NCBI GenBank assembly: GCA_005882255.1
Contig: VBEZ01000166.1
Location: 1-64,000, forward strand
From: Chloroflexota bacterium
Lineage (GTDB): Bacteria > Chloroflexota > Limnocylindria > P2-11E
DNA length: 64,000 nt
Direction of reading: 5' to 3'
Shown: positions 38,101 through 47,161 of the stretch, in pieces
How positions within the stretch are numbered: the first letter of the stretch is position 1
Layout: each line of letters starts with the position of its first letter
Translations under genes and position numbers: made by a program
The notes under the pieces: model-generated
The model's input: only the letters and a program-made list of their open reading frames with translations
The model's database searches: none
Told to the model about the DNA's origin: nothing

Positions 38101-39604
38101 GTTCGTTGAATGGCTGCGGCAGGTTGTGCATCACGCCGAGGACACCGATCGCCTTGCCGTCACGCATGAGAGGCGTCGCCAGACGCGTGCGTGGGCCATC
38201 CTGCGGGAGGTCGGGATGGTCTCGAGCATCAGCGATGTACTGCCGCTTTCCGGTCAACAGCGCGCGACCGATGACCGTCTCGTCCGTTACCGGGATCCGG
38301 GTGCCTCGCACCATAGAAGCCGGGAGCACGGGCCCGAACTGGGCCAGCACGACGGCCTCATCGCCTTCACGCACGGAAATCGACGCTGAATCAGCACCGC
38401 CGAGCGCGGCGGCGCGCTCGACGATGGTCTGAAGGACGGCGTCCAGGTCGAAGGCGGAGCGGCTGATGGTCCGGAGCACGTCGCTGAGAGCGGTCTGCTG
38501 GTCGAGCGATTCTTTCGTCTCGTTGAAGAGGCGGGCATTCTCCATCGCGATCGTCGCCTGGTCCGCGAACGTCTGGACCAGCCGGATGTCCGCGTCCGAG
38601 AAGGGCCGTCGCTCATTTCGCGCAACGCCGATCGCTCCGATCACCTCGTCGTCGCGAACGATCGGTACCCCGAGCACGGTGTGGACCCCGTGCTCGCGGT
38701 TCGATGGCCAGTCGTAGTTCGGATCCTCGAACAGATCGGGGATATGCACCACGCTCCGGCGCAGCGCGACCCGGCCGATCAAGGTGCGGTCCGTGATCGT
38801 CGTGGGGTGGGAGCGCTCGTACTCGGTCAGCGCCGGGGTGCCGCCGTGCGAGGCGATCAGCTGGAACACGTCGCCCTCGCGTCGGAACAGATAGCCCCAG
38901 TCGCCGCGACAGAGCTTTGTCGCGTTCTCGACGACGACGTCGAAGACCGCCTGAAGATCGAACGCGGATCGACTGATCGTCTTCAGGACGTCGGCGGTCG
39001 CGGTCTGCTGCTCGAGAGCTTCTTTCGTCTCGTTGAAGAGGCGCACGTTCTCGATCGCGATGGCGGCCTGGCGCGAGAACGTCTCGAGGATCTCGATCTC
39101 ACGCGCGCTGAACAGCGCGACGTTGAACCGGCGCACGATGATGATCCCTTCGACCTCCGCGTCGCGCATGATCGGGACGCCGAGGAGGGTCTGCGGGACG
39201 TTCGTGGGCGCGCTGGCGGGGTCGTAGTCCGGATCGGCGCTCACGTCTTCGATCTGGACCGTCTTGCGCGAAAGCAGCACGCGACCGAAGAGGCTCCCCT
39301 TGCCGGGCTGGAAGGTGCGGCCGGCGTAATAACGCTCGTAGTCGTCGAGACCGATCTCGAACCGACCGGCGCTCCCCAAGATCTCGTAACCGGTGGCCGC
39401 ATCGCGGCGTATCACGGACGCGTTGTCGGCCCGGCAGAGCCGCACCGCGTTCTCCGCGATCGTGCCGAGCACCTTTCGCAGATCGAAGCCGGAGGCGCTC
39501 ATCGCCTCGAGCACCTCGCGGGTCGCGACCTGCTGCTCGCGCGCGCTCGCCAGCGCCGCCGCGGTGTCGGTGTCGTTCGCGCCGCGTGCCTTGGCCGCCT
39601 TCAA
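35183..39604 (-). CDS. Histidine kinase with seven tandem GAF-like modules
   Basis: Seven copies of a ~170-aa module ending near [17 protein letters not shown](E/G)[16 protein letters not shown], then [28 protein letters not shown] (HisKA) and a HATPase ([16 protein letters not shown]); TTG start with GGAGG SD. Confidence 0.93.
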   Translation of the reverse strand: MKAAKARGANDTDTAAALASAREQQVATREVLEAMSASGFDLRKVLGTIAENAVRLCRADNASVIRRDAATGYEILGSAGRFEIGLDDYERYYAGRTFQPGKGSLFGRVLLSRKTVQIEDVSADPDYDPASAPTNVPQTLLGVPIMRDAEVEGIIIVRRFNVALFSAREIEILETFSRQAAIAIENVRLFNETKEALEQQTATADVLKTISRSAFDLQAVFDVVVENATKLCRGDWGYLFRREGDVFQLIASHGGTPALTEYERSHPTTITDRTLIGRVALRRSVVHIPDLFEDPNYDWPSNREHGVHTVLGVPIVRDDEVIGAIGVARNERRPFSDADIRLVQTFADQATIAMENARLFNETKESLDQQTALSDVLRTISRSAFDLDAVLQTIVERAAALGGADSASISVREGDEAVVLAQFGPVLPASMVRGTRIPVTDETVIGRALLTGKRQYIADARDHPDLPQDGPRTRLATPLMRDGKAIGVLGVMHNLPQPFNERELQMIETFADQAAIAMENVRLFNETKEALERQTATSAILNVISRSPADQQPTLDAIVESGARLCEADMAFIYVVEGGFFKLRAGYKVPAAFVEYTNSDPVPVAPHRGSLSGRVVAERRAVQIPDVLADHEYTYSAGQRLVGYRAMLNVPMFSKGELIGLIGLWRSAPIAFTKKQIDLMSTFADQAVIAIDNTRLFNETKEALERQTALGDVLRTMASSPADRQPVLDAIARNAARFCAAEDCGVALVRADGLLEQVAHYGPMSGALSPWPVDRGSVRGRAIVERRMVHVEDMLAETEEEYPTGVRRAREVGQRTVLAAPMFREGVALGAIALRRTTVKPFTDGQIELLRTFADQAAIAIENVRLFNETREALERQTAVAEVLKTISRSVFDLQPVLDIVLNNAVRLVGADIGWLSRAEGDQFMTVAYSTAFPQHVREELAKQRRGGHLGGGWVPVGIGGGVMGVTLGEGRTMHVPDVKEDPRLKGSLVARLTQSRTVVGVPMLREGHSIGGMVLARYAVRPYSDREIELIQTFADQAAIAIENVRLFNETKEALGQQTAVGEVLKTISRSAFELDPILDTVVENAARLADADLAWMIRRDGDQIVGGARYASDGDRSVFASLAGIRSVDRFTVMGTSIAGRAYADRRTIHLEDITLDKELFEESRVPKATGSRTVLAVPLLVEGEAIGVILVARRTVRRFSDREVKVVETFADQAAIAIQNVRLFNEIQDKSRQLEVANRHKSEFLANMSHELRTPLNAIIGFSEVLLQGIFGEVNEKQREYLADVLGSGQHLLSLINDILDLSKIEAGRMDLEVSTFALRDALESGLTIVRDRAARHGIQLSTTVASDVGTIEADERKVKQILYNLLSNAVKFTPDGGRVGVSVRTENGDVRVEVSDTGIGIAGEDQERIFEEFRQVGRERSREGTGLGLTLTKRFVELHGGRIWLQSTPGGGSTFGFTLPVRRAAAVHA

Positions 39605-39671
39605 GCCTTCCTCCCCACGAGCACGGTCATGCTAGGCGTCCGGGTGCAAGGCCGAAAGCCATAATCCGCGC

Positions 39672-40520
39672 GTGAGCGTCCATGTCGCGCGAGATCTCGA
39701 CGACGTACTCGATCACCTTTCCAGCGCCACCGAGGTGACACTTCTCGCCGGCGGGACCGACCTCATGGTCGACCTCAACTTCGGCCGCAAGCGCCCCGAG
39801 CGCGTTGTCGCGATCGATCGCGTGCCCGAGCTCTCTCACCTCGAAGGTAACGGCCACGTCCGGATGGGCGCCGGCGTCACGTATACGCGGATGCTGGCCG
39901 AGGATGTGGGCTCGGCCGCGCTCCGCGAGGCAGCGAGGACCGTCGGGTCGCCGCAGATCCGCAACGCCGGGACGCTCGGCGGGAACATCGCGACGTCCTC
40001 GCCCGCGGGCGACACGCTGCCGGTGCTCGCGGCGCTCGACGCGGTGGTCGTCCTCCGCTCGAAGCAGGGCGAGCGGCGCGTCCCCTTCGCCCAGTTCATG
40101 ACCGGCCCGAAGAAGAACGTCCGCCGCGCGGACGAGCTCGTCGTTGGCGCCGAATGGGACGACGCTGGTCCGGCGCAGACGTTCATGAAGGTGGGCACCC
40201 GCAATGCGATGGTCATCGCCATCGCGGGCCTCGCGCTCGTCGTCGACCGTCCCCGTCGGCGCGTCGGCGTCGGCCTCGGCTCGTGCGGTCCGACGATCCT
40301 TCGCGCGCCGCAGGCCGAGGCGTTCGCCGCGGCGATCTTCGAGGCGCACGGCTGGGACCGCCACCTCACACCGAGCGACGCGGAGCTGAAGGAGTTCGGC
40401 CGCCTCGTGGCCACGGCAGCGCGCCCGATCGACGACGTGCGCGGCACGGCCGCGTACCGGCGACACGTGCTTGCCGTCATGGGCGAGCGCGCACTCGCCC
40501 GCGTTTGGTCGATCACGTGA
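39672..40520 (+). CDS. Xanthine dehydrogenase family, FAD-binding subunit
   Basis: TLLAGGTDLMVDLNFGRKRPERVVAIDRVPELSHLE...VGSPQIRNAGTLGGNIATSSPAGDTLPVLAALDA; CATAAT 6 nt before the GTG start. Confidence 0.93.
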   Translation: MSVHVARDLDDVLDHLSSATEVTLLAGGTDLMVDLNFGRKRPERVVAIDRVPELSHLEGNGHVRMGAGVTYTRMLAEDVGSAALREAARTVGSPQIRNAGTLGGNIATSSPAGDTLPVLAALDAVVVLRSKQGERRVPFAQFMTGPKKNVRRADELVVGAEWDDAGPAQTFMKVGTRNAMVIAIAGLALVVDRPRRRVGVGLGSCGPTILRAPQAEAFAAAIFEAHGWDRHLTPSDAELKEFGRLVATAARPIDDVRGTAAYRRHVLAVMGERALARVWSIT

Positions 40521-40984
40521 GACTGCGGCTGCAGGTCAACGGCACCGAGCGCGAGGCCGAAGCGCGCGAGCACGAGAGCCTCCTCACCGTGCTCCGCGAG
40601 CGCCTCGGACTTTGGGGGAGCAAGAACGCGTGCGAGCAGGGTGAGTGCGGATCGTGCTCGGTGTTGATGGACGGCGACCTGGTCTGCGCGTGTCTGGTGC
40701 TCGCCGGAGCTGCCGAGGGTCGCGATGTCCGCACCGTCGAGGATCTCGCGGCCGGCGAGCACCTGCATCCGGTGCAGCGCGCGTTCGTCGATGCCGGTGC
40801 CGTGCAGTGCGGCTTCTGCACGCCGGGCTTCATCGTGGCGACCGCGGCGCTGCTGCGCGACAACCCCGAGCCGTCCGACGCGGAGATCCGCGAGGCGCTG
40901 TCGGGCAACATCTGCCGCTGCACCGGGTACGGAAAGATCCTCGAGGCGGTGCACCGCTCCGCGGCGCAGGGCTACACGTCGTGA
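40517..40984 (+). CDS. Xanthine dehydrogenase family, 2Fe-2S subunit
   Basis: GSKNACEQGECGSCSVLMDGDLVCAC...GAVQCGFCTPGFIVATAALL...GNICRCTGYGKILEAV. Confidence 0.95.
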   Translation: MRLRLQVNGTEREAEAREHESLLTVLRERLGLWGSKNACEQGECGSCSVLMDGDLVCACLVLAGAAEGRDVRTVEDLAAGEHLHPVQRAFVDAGAVQCGFCTPGFIVATAALLRDNPEPSDAEIREALSGNICRCTGYGKILEAVHRSAAQGYTS

Positions 40985-43272
40985 CGATCGCCCCGCCGAA
41001 GACACGCCTGCGCGGTGTCGTCGGTGAATCGGCGCCGCGCGCGGACGCGCCGCCGAAGGTGAAGGGCGAGTTCCTCTACGGGAGCGATCTGTCGCGCGAG
41101 GGCATGCTCCATGGAGCGACGCTGCGCAGCCCGCACGCGCACGCGCGGATCGCGCGTATCGATGTCGCGGCGGCGCGCGCGATGCCGGGCGTGCGCGCGG
41201 TGCTCACGTCGGACGACCTGCCCACCCGCGAGAAGTTCGGCCTGATGCGCGCCGACCAACCGGTGCTCGCGACGCGCGTCGTGCGCTACGTCGGCGAACC
41301 GGTCGCGATCGTCGCGGCGGACGATCCGGAGCAGGCGCGTCTCGCCGCGCGGGCGATCAAGGTCGAGTACGAGGCGCTTTCCGCCGTCACCGACGCGGTC
41401 GCCGCGCTCCAGGCCGATGCTCCGAAGCTCCACGATCCGAAGGACGGCAACGTCATCGAGGACGTGCGCGTCGTGCACGGCGACCCCGACGCGCGGGCGG
41501 ACGTCGTCGTCGAGGGCGAGTACGAGGTCGCGATGCAGGACCAGGCCGCGCTCGGGCCCGAGGCCGGACTCGCGATACCCGGGCAGGACGGCGGCGTGAC
41601 GCTCCACATCGCGACGCAGTGGCTCCACGAGGATCTGCGTCAGATCGCGCCCTGCCTCGGACTCCCCGAGGAGAAGGTGCGGCTCGTGCTCGCCGGCGTC
41701 GGCGGCGCCTTCGGCGCGCGGGAGGACGTCACGCTGCAGATCCACGTCTGCCTCCTCGCGCTAGCGACGAAGCGCGCGGTGCGAATGACGTACGGCCGCG
41801 AGGAGTCCTTCTACGGACATGTCCATCGACATCCCGCGCGCATGTGGTACCGGCACGGCGCGACGCGTGACGGCAGGCTCGTCTTCGTGCGCGCGACGAT
41901 CGTGCTGGACGGGGGCGCGTACGCCTCGTCGACGTTCGCCGTCGTAGCGAACGCCGCGTGCTTCGGCGCCGGGCCGTACCGCGTTCCGAACGCGCTCATC
42001 CACGCCGTCGGCGCGTACACCAACAACCCGCCCACCGGCGCGATGCGCGGGTTCGGCGCGGTGCAGTCGTGCTTCGGCTACGAGGCGCAGATGGACAAGC
42101 TCGCCGCCGCGCTGGGCATCGATCCGGTCGAGCTGCGCGCGCGGAACGCGCTCGAGAACGGCGACCGCATCATCACCGATCAGCCCATCGAGGGATCCGC
42201 GCCCGTCGCCGAGGTGATACGGCGCTGCGCGGCGCTGCCGCTCCCGCCGCGGCGTTCGTCGAACGATCCGCTCGAGCTTCCCGGCGGCGCGGGCAACCTC
42301 ACGCACGGCGAGGGAGTGAAGCGCGGCGTCGGATTCGCCGTCGGGCTGAAGAACGTCTGCTACTCGCACGCCTTCGACGACTTCTCGACCGCACGCGTTC
42401 GTGTCGAGCGCGACCAGGGCGGCGTCGTCGCGCGCGTGCACACCGCGGCCTCCGAGGTGGGGCAGGGGATCGTCCTGGTCTGCGAGCAGATCGCTCGCAC
42501 CGAGCTCGGTGTGCAGCGCGTCATCGTCGAGACCCCGGATACGACCATCGGCTCCGCCGGCTCGTCGTCCGCGTCGAGGCAGACCTGGATGACCGGCGGC
42601 GCCGTGCTCGCAGCGTGTCGCGAGGTGAAGGCCGAGCTCGCGAAGCGCGCCCGCGGACGGCGCCTCGAAGACGTCGACGTCGCGGAGCTCCTCGGCACGC
42701 CGGTCGAGCGCGTCGTCACGCACCGCCATCGGCCCACGGAGAAGCGCAACGACACGACGCAGAACGACGGTCACGTCGCGTTCCTGTTCGCCGCGCATCG
42801 GGCCGTCGTGGACGTCGACGTGGACACCGGGCTCGTGAAGGTGGTCCAGATCGCGACGGCGCAGGACGTTGGCAAGGCGATCAATCCACTCGCGGTGATC
42901 GGCCAGCTCGAGGGCGGAATCGCGCAGGGCTTGGGCCTCGCGGTGATGGAGGAGGTCCAGCTGAAGGACGGCGCGGTGCGCAACGCATCGTTCACCGACT
43001 ACCTGCTTCCGACGATGCTCGACATGCCGCCGGTCGTGTGCGATCTCATCGAATTCCCGCACCCCGACGCGCCGTACGGCGCGAAAGGCGTGGGCGAGCC
43101 GCCGACGATCTCGAGCACGCCCGCGATCGTCGCCGCGATCCGCGCCGCGACCGGGCGCGCGCTCGAGCGCGTGCCGGTGCGGCCGGACGACATCGTCTTC
43201 GGGACGTCGTCGCGCTCCGGGTGGCGCGTCGTCGCCGGCGACGATCCGCGCGGCGCTGAGCGCGTTCGATAG
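40981..43272 (+). CDS. Xanthine dehydrogenase family, molybdopterin-binding subunit
   Basis: VGGAFGAREDVTLQIHVCLLALATKRAVRMTYGREESFYGHVHRHP, GAMRGFGAVQSCFGYEAQMDKLA, GVGEPPTISSTPAIVAAI. Confidence 0.94.
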   Translation: MTIAPPKTRLRGVVGESAPRADAPPKVKGEFLYGSDLSREGMLHGATLRSPHAHARIARIDVAAARAMPGVRAVLTSDDLPTREKFGLMRADQPVLATRVVRYVGEPVAIVAADDPEQARLAARAIKVEYEALSAVTDAVAALQADAPKLHDPKDGNVIEDVRVVHGDPDARADVVVEGEYEVAMQDQAALGPEAGLAIPGQDGGVTLHIATQWLHEDLRQIAPCLGLPEEKVRLVLAGVGGAFGAREDVTLQIHVCLLALATKRAVRMTYGREESFYGHVHRHPARMWYRHGATRDGRLVFVRATIVLDGGAYASSTFAVVANAACFGAGPYRVPNALIHAVGAYTNNPPTGAMRGFGAVQSCFGYEAQMDKLAAALGIDPVELRARNALENGDRIITDQPIEGSAPVAEVIRRCAALPLPPRRSSNDPLELPGGAGNLTHGEGVKRGVGFAVGLKNVCYSHAFDDFSTARVRVERDQGGVVARVHTAASEVGQGIVLVCEQIARTELGVQRVIVETPDTTIGSAGSSSASRQTWMTGGAVLAACREVKAELAKRARGRRLEDVDVAELLGTPVERVVTHRHRPTEKRNDTTQNDGHVAFLFAAHRAVVDVDVDTGLVKVVQIATAQDVGKAINPLAVIGQLEGGIAQGLGLAVMEEVQLKDGAVRNASFTDYLLPTMLDMPPVVCDLIEFPHPDAPYGAKGVGEPPTISSTPAIVAAIRAATGRALERVPVRPDDIVFGTSSRSGWRVVAGDDPRGAERVR

Positions 43273-43276
43273 GACC

Positions 43277-43463
43277 GAGCCCGCGGGCAAACCTCTCTTC
43301 GCGCGCGAGCTCGACGTCGCCCCACACCTCTCGCTCGCTGCTGGCTACGCCGGCCCGCCGTTCAGCCGGCGCGCGGCGCTCGGGCCGGCTGGGCGCAGAC
43401 GCTCGCTCGAGGTGTGCCGCGCCGTTCTCGCTCGCGCGCGACGCGCGACGCGCCCGCTGGCTC
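43277..43463. repeat. Quasi-palindromic dispersed element, copy B
   Basis: Arms GAGCCCGCGGGC...TCGCGCGCGAGC...CACACCT against the reverse complement of AGGTGTG...GCTCGCGCGCGA...GCCCGCTGGCTC; core segments identical to copy A: 21 nt at 43328-43348 and 28 nt at 43384-43411. Confidence 0.8.
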
Positions 43464-43494
43464 ACAGATGCACTCGCGCGCATCATTCACGGCG

Positions 43495-44598
43495 ATGCTC
43501 TCGCTCGAGACGCTCCGCGCCGTTCCGAAGGTGTTGCTACACGATCATCTCGATGGCGGCCTGCGGCCGAGCACGATCGTCGAGCTCGCGCGCGACCAGA
43601 AGTACACGGGTCTTCCGACCATCGATCCGCGTGAGCTCGCGCGGTGGTTCCACGCGAGTGCCGCGAGCGGATCGCTCTCGCTCTATCTCCGCGGCTTCAC
43701 GCACACCATCGCGGTCATGCAGACTCCCGACGCGGTCGAGCGCGTCGCGTACGAGTGCGGCGAGGACCTGGCGCGCGACGGGGTCGTCTACGCGGAGGTC
43801 CGCTACGCGCCGGTCTTCAGCACCCAGGGCGGCATGAATCTCGAGCAGGTCCTCACGGCGGTCGTTCGCGGCTTCGAGCGGGCCGAATCCCACTATCCCA
43901 TCACGCTCCGCCAGGTCATCTGCGCGATGCGCGACCGCACCGACTCGCTCGAGATGGCCGAGCTCGCGGTCGCTCACCGCGAGCAGGGCGTCGTCGGCTT
44001 CGACATCGCCGGTGAAGAAGCCGGCCATCCGCCGAAAGCCCACCTCGAGGCGTTCCAGCTCTGCCGGCGCGAGAACTTCTCGATCACGATCCACGCCGGC
44101 GAGGCGTTCGGTCCGCCCTCGATCTGGCAGGCGCTCCAGTACTGCGGCGCGCACCGCATCGGGCACGGGGTCCGCCTCATCGAGGACATGGCGATCGTCG
44201 ATGAGACCGTCGTGAAGCTGGGACCGCTCGCCGCGTATGTCCGCGACAAGCGCATCCCGCTCGAGCTCTGCCCTTCGAGCAACGTCGACACCGGCGCGGT
44301 CCCGTCGCTCGACGAGCATCCGATCCGCCAGTTCATGGAGCAGCGGTTCCGTGTGACCGTGAACACCGACAACCGGCTCATGTCGGACGTGACGTTGTCG
44401 GAGGAGTTCCGGCGTCTCTCTCGCGTCTTCAGCCTCACGCTCGACGACGTCGAGAAGCTCACGCTGAACGCGATGAAGAGCGCGTTCATCGGCTACGACG
44501 AGCGCCTCGCGCACATCTACGGGAAGATCAAGCCGGGCTTCGCGAAGCTGCGCGGCGAGCCCGCGCTCGCGGGATATCGCTTGCCGCCCAGCGCCTAG
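43495..44598 (+). CDS. Adenosine deaminase family protein
   Basis: KVLLHDHLDGGLRPSTIVELA; GFDIAGEEAGHPP; ITIHAGEAFGPPSIWQALQYCGAHRIGHGVRL; ELCPSSN; VNTDNRLMS; start could be 43468. Confidence 0.93.
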   Translation: MLSLETLRAVPKVLLHDHLDGGLRPSTIVELARDQKYTGLPTIDPRELARWFHASAASGSLSLYLRGFTHTIAVMQTPDAVERVAYECGEDLARDGVVYAEVRYAPVFSTQGGMNLEQVLTAVVRGFERAESHYPITLRQVICAMRDRTDSLEMAELAVAHREQGVVGFDIAGEEAGHPPKAHLEAFQLCRRENFSITIHAGEAFGPPSIWQALQYCGAHRIGHGVRLIEDMAIVDETVVKLGPLAAYVRDKRIPLELCPSSNVDTGAVPSLDEHPIRQFMEQRFRVTVNTDNRLMSDVTLSEEFRRLSRVFSLTLDDVEKLTLNAMKSAFIGYDERLAHIYGKIKPGFAKLRGEPALAGYRLPPSA

Positions 44599-44662
44599 CG
44601 AATCGTCGTCATTCCCAACAGGTATTGGACGAGCACCCATAAGAGCCGATTAGCATCGTCGC

Positions 44663-45193
44663 GTGATACGCATTTCCGCGGTCGGGCATGGGCGCGTTCG
44701 CCGACGGCAGCTGCTCCGCATCGCCTTCGCGAGCGCCGTCGCTCTCAGCGTGACCGAGCTTGCGGCGGCGGTCGCGCCGTACCTGCGCGTGACGCGCATC
44801 GTTGGTCTCGGCGCGCCGGTCGCGGTCGGCACGGCGAGCGAGATCCTGAAGGAGTTCGCGGCGACGAACGATCGTCCGATCCTCTTTCGTGAGGGCCGCT
44901 TCTTCCTGTTGCACGCGCCGGGTGGCATCATCGCCGCGTACCGCAAGTGCACTCATCTCGGGTGCACGGTCCCGTTCGACACGACGAAAGACCTGTTCGA
45001 ATGTCCGTGCCACGGCTCGCGCTACGACAAGCGCACCGCCGTAGTCCTGAGGTCGCCCGCTCCGAAGCCACTGCAGCTGTTCCACATCACGCAGTCGCCG
45101 AAGGGCGCGCTGGTCGTCGACACCAACCCGCTGAACGTCATCGACCGGGGGCAGGAATGGGACGACCGGTATCTGGAGATCCGCGAGAGCTAG
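44663..45193 (+). CDS. Rieske 2Fe-2S protein with N-terminal signal/anchor
   Basis: [52 protein letters not shown]. Confidence 0.9.
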   Translation: MIRISAVGHGRVRRRQLLRIAFASAVALSVTELAAAVAPYLRVTRIVGLGAPVAVGTASEILKEFAATNDRPILFREGRFFLLHAPGGIIAAYRKCTHLGCTVPFDTTKDLFECPCHGSRYDKRTAVVLRSPAPKPLQLFHITQSPKGALVVDTNPLNVIDRGQEWDDRYLEIRES

Positions 45194-46064
45194 CGCCACT
45201 GAGCGCTCCGACGTAGACGCCCGCACCCACCAGAACGCCGCCAACGAGGAAGATCGGCGTGATCGTTTCGCCGCGAAGCGCGGCGCCGAGCGCGACGGCA
45301 ACGAGCGGCATGACGACGAGGGCATAGGACGATGCGGAGGCGGTCCAGCGACGCAGCATCACGAGGAAAAGCCCGAACAGCCCGATCGAGCCGACGACGC
45401 ACAGGTAGGCCACGACGATCCACGCCGTGCTCGTGTGCGGTAGCTCGTGGCTCTCACCGACGGCGAACGACAGCGCGAGCACGATCAGCGCGCCGACGAA
45501 CATGCCGACCGCGTTCGTCGCGACGGGGTGCATCCGCGGCAGCCCCTTCGCGATGACCGCTGATTCGGCGGCCACCAGAGCGTTCGCGAGGATCGCCACC
45601 AGCGACAGGAGGGGAACGCTCGCGGAGAGCTGCTCGCGGAACACGAGCGCGATGCCGGCCAGCGCGACGAGGCCCCCCACGAGCCCGCGCGCGCGGAACG
45701 GCTCGAGACCGTGAAGCGCGACGAGGACAAGCGTGAAGAGCGGCACGGTGGCGAGGACGACCGCGCCGGTCCCGGCCGGAGCGTCCTGAAGTCCGTAGTA
45801 CGTGAGGGCGTATCCGAGTCCGAAGTTGAGCGCGCCGTAGATCGCCGCACCCCGTAGGGAGGCGCCGCGCGGGAACGGGATGCGCCAGATCGCCATCGCC
45901 GCGAGCAGCAGCATGCTGGCGGGGAGAAATCTCAGGGCCGCCCCCCAATAGGGCGGTAGCTCGGCGTTGCTGAATCGGACCGCGACGAAGTTGCTGCCGC
46001 CGATGAGCACGACACCGACGAACAGCGCGAGGGTGAGCCGGTCCGGCCTCGCTATTTGAGCCAG
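45138..46064 (-). CDS. EamA/DMT-family transporter (start uncertain, possibly CTG)
   Basis: [55 protein letters not shown]... ten hydrophobic segments; no ATG/GTG/TTG near the expected N-terminus. Confidence 0.82.
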   Translation of the reverse strand: MAQIARPDRLTLALFVGVVLIGGSNFVAVRFSNAELPPYWGAALRFLPASMLLLAAMAIWRIPFPRGASLRGAAIYGALNFGLGYALTYYGLQDAPAGTGAVVLATVPLFTLVLVALHGLEPFRARGLVGGLVALAGIALVFREQLSASVPLLSLVAILANALVAAESAVIAKGLPRMHPVATNAVGMFVGALIVLALSFAVGESHELPHTSTAWIVVAYLCVVGSIGLFGLFLVMLRRWTASASSYALVVMPLVAVALGAALRGETITPIFLVGGVLVGAGVYVGALSGASSRGSPDTGRPIPAPGR

Positions 46065-47161
46065 AGCAGGTCGCCGAAGAAGAAATCCTGTCCCTGCGCG
46101 ACAGTACGGGCGACACCGGTCTTCATGTCGAGCACGAAGAATCCGCCCTGGCCGACGTACGCGATCTTCGTCCCGTCCGGCGACCAGGCGGGCACGACGT
46201 CGTCGCCGGTCTGCCCGACGGACTTGAGACCGGTGCCGGTGCACGGGACGACGAAGAGATCGGACGGAATGCTGAGGTGCGCGAGCTGGCCCCCGGTGCT
46301 CGCTCGCACGATCGTGTGCCCCGCGGCTGAGAACACGACGACGCAGTCGGTCGGCGAGAATCTCGGAGCCTGCAGGTACCAGAAGCTGTCCTTGGTCTGC
46401 AGGAGTGGCCGCGCGTTCGCTCCATCGATGTCCGCGCGCCACAGCGCATCGACCTGCCCGTCCTTGAGATGGACGTACACCAGGGTCTTCCCATCGGGAC
46501 TGATCGTCGGATCGGCGCCGTCCTTGACGATGCGCTTGCGCTCGCCGGTGCGGAGGTCGAGCCGCTCGATCGCGTCATCGTTGCCCGTGAACGATCCACT
46601 CTGGATGATCGCGGCGCGCCGGTGGAAATAGAGCACGTTGCCCGACGCGTCGAAGCGCGGGCTCGCGTAGAAGACGTTGTCGGATTCGTGCTGCACCACG
46701 GCTCGCAGGCCGGTGCCGTCGATGTTCACCACGTACAGGTCGGAGCCGAATCCGCGTTTGGGATCGGACTGCGGCGTGAGCGCGAACACGATCGACTTTC
46801 CGCTCGGATGGATCGACGGCGTGGACGGCGCACTCTGTGGCGGCAGGTCGACGATGCGCCCCAACGTACGAGCCGTGTTGTCCAGGGCGAGAAGGCCACC
46901 TGGATTGGCGAGGATGAACGACGCTTGCGTGCCGACGCCAGGAGCAACGGGAGCGCTCGAAGCTGGCGGATTCGGATTCGGCTGACATGAAACGAAAAGC
47001 AGAGACACGAGCGTGACGAGCGCGACGAGGCGACCGGTCGCCACCGAGGGCCCCCGCGCGCGAGGGGTCCCCGTCCCGAAGGGACGGGGTTTCGCGCGTT
47101 GAGAGGGTTTCGGTGGCGACTGGTCGCCGATGCCGACGCGTACGCGCACAGGCGTGCTCAT
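46052..47161 (-). CDS. TolB/PD40-like beta-propeller lipoprotein (alternative GTG start at 47044)
   Basis: Lipobox LVTLVSLLFVSCQ; repeats such as STPSIHPSGKSIVFAL, DPTISPDGKTLVYVH, VPAWSPDGTKIAYVG. Confidence 0.82.
   Translation of the reverse strand: MSTPVRVRVGIGDQSPPKPSQRAKPRPFGTGTPRARGPSVATGRLVALVTLVSLLFVSCQPNPNPPASSAPVAPGVGTQASFILANPGGLLALDNTARTLGRIVDLPPQSAPSTPSIHPSGKSIVFALTPQSDPKRGFGSDLYVVNIDGTGLRAVVQHESDNVFYASPRFDASGNVLYFHRRAAIIQSGSFTGNDDAIERLDLRTGERKRIVKDGADPTISPDGKTLVYVHLKDGQVDALWRADIDGANARPLLQTKDSFWYLQAPRFSPTDCVVVFSAAGHTIVRASTGGQLAHLSIPSDLFVVPCTGTGLKSVGQTGDDVVPAWSPDGTKIAYVGQGGFFVLDMKTGVARTVAQGQDFFFGDLLWLK
47029..47128. repeat. Large quasi-palindrome at the start of the lipoprotein ORF
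   Basis: GGCGACCGGTCGCCACCGA...CGCGCGA...CCCCGTCCC-GAA-GGGACGGGG...TCGCGCG...TCGGTGGCGACTGGTCGCC. Confidence 0.75.

Noticed and set aside
41761-43290. 509-aa minus-strand ORF opposite xanthine dehydrogenase
   Set aside because: Antisense to a strongly conserved molybdoenzyme; low-complexity Arg/Asp/His-rich translation
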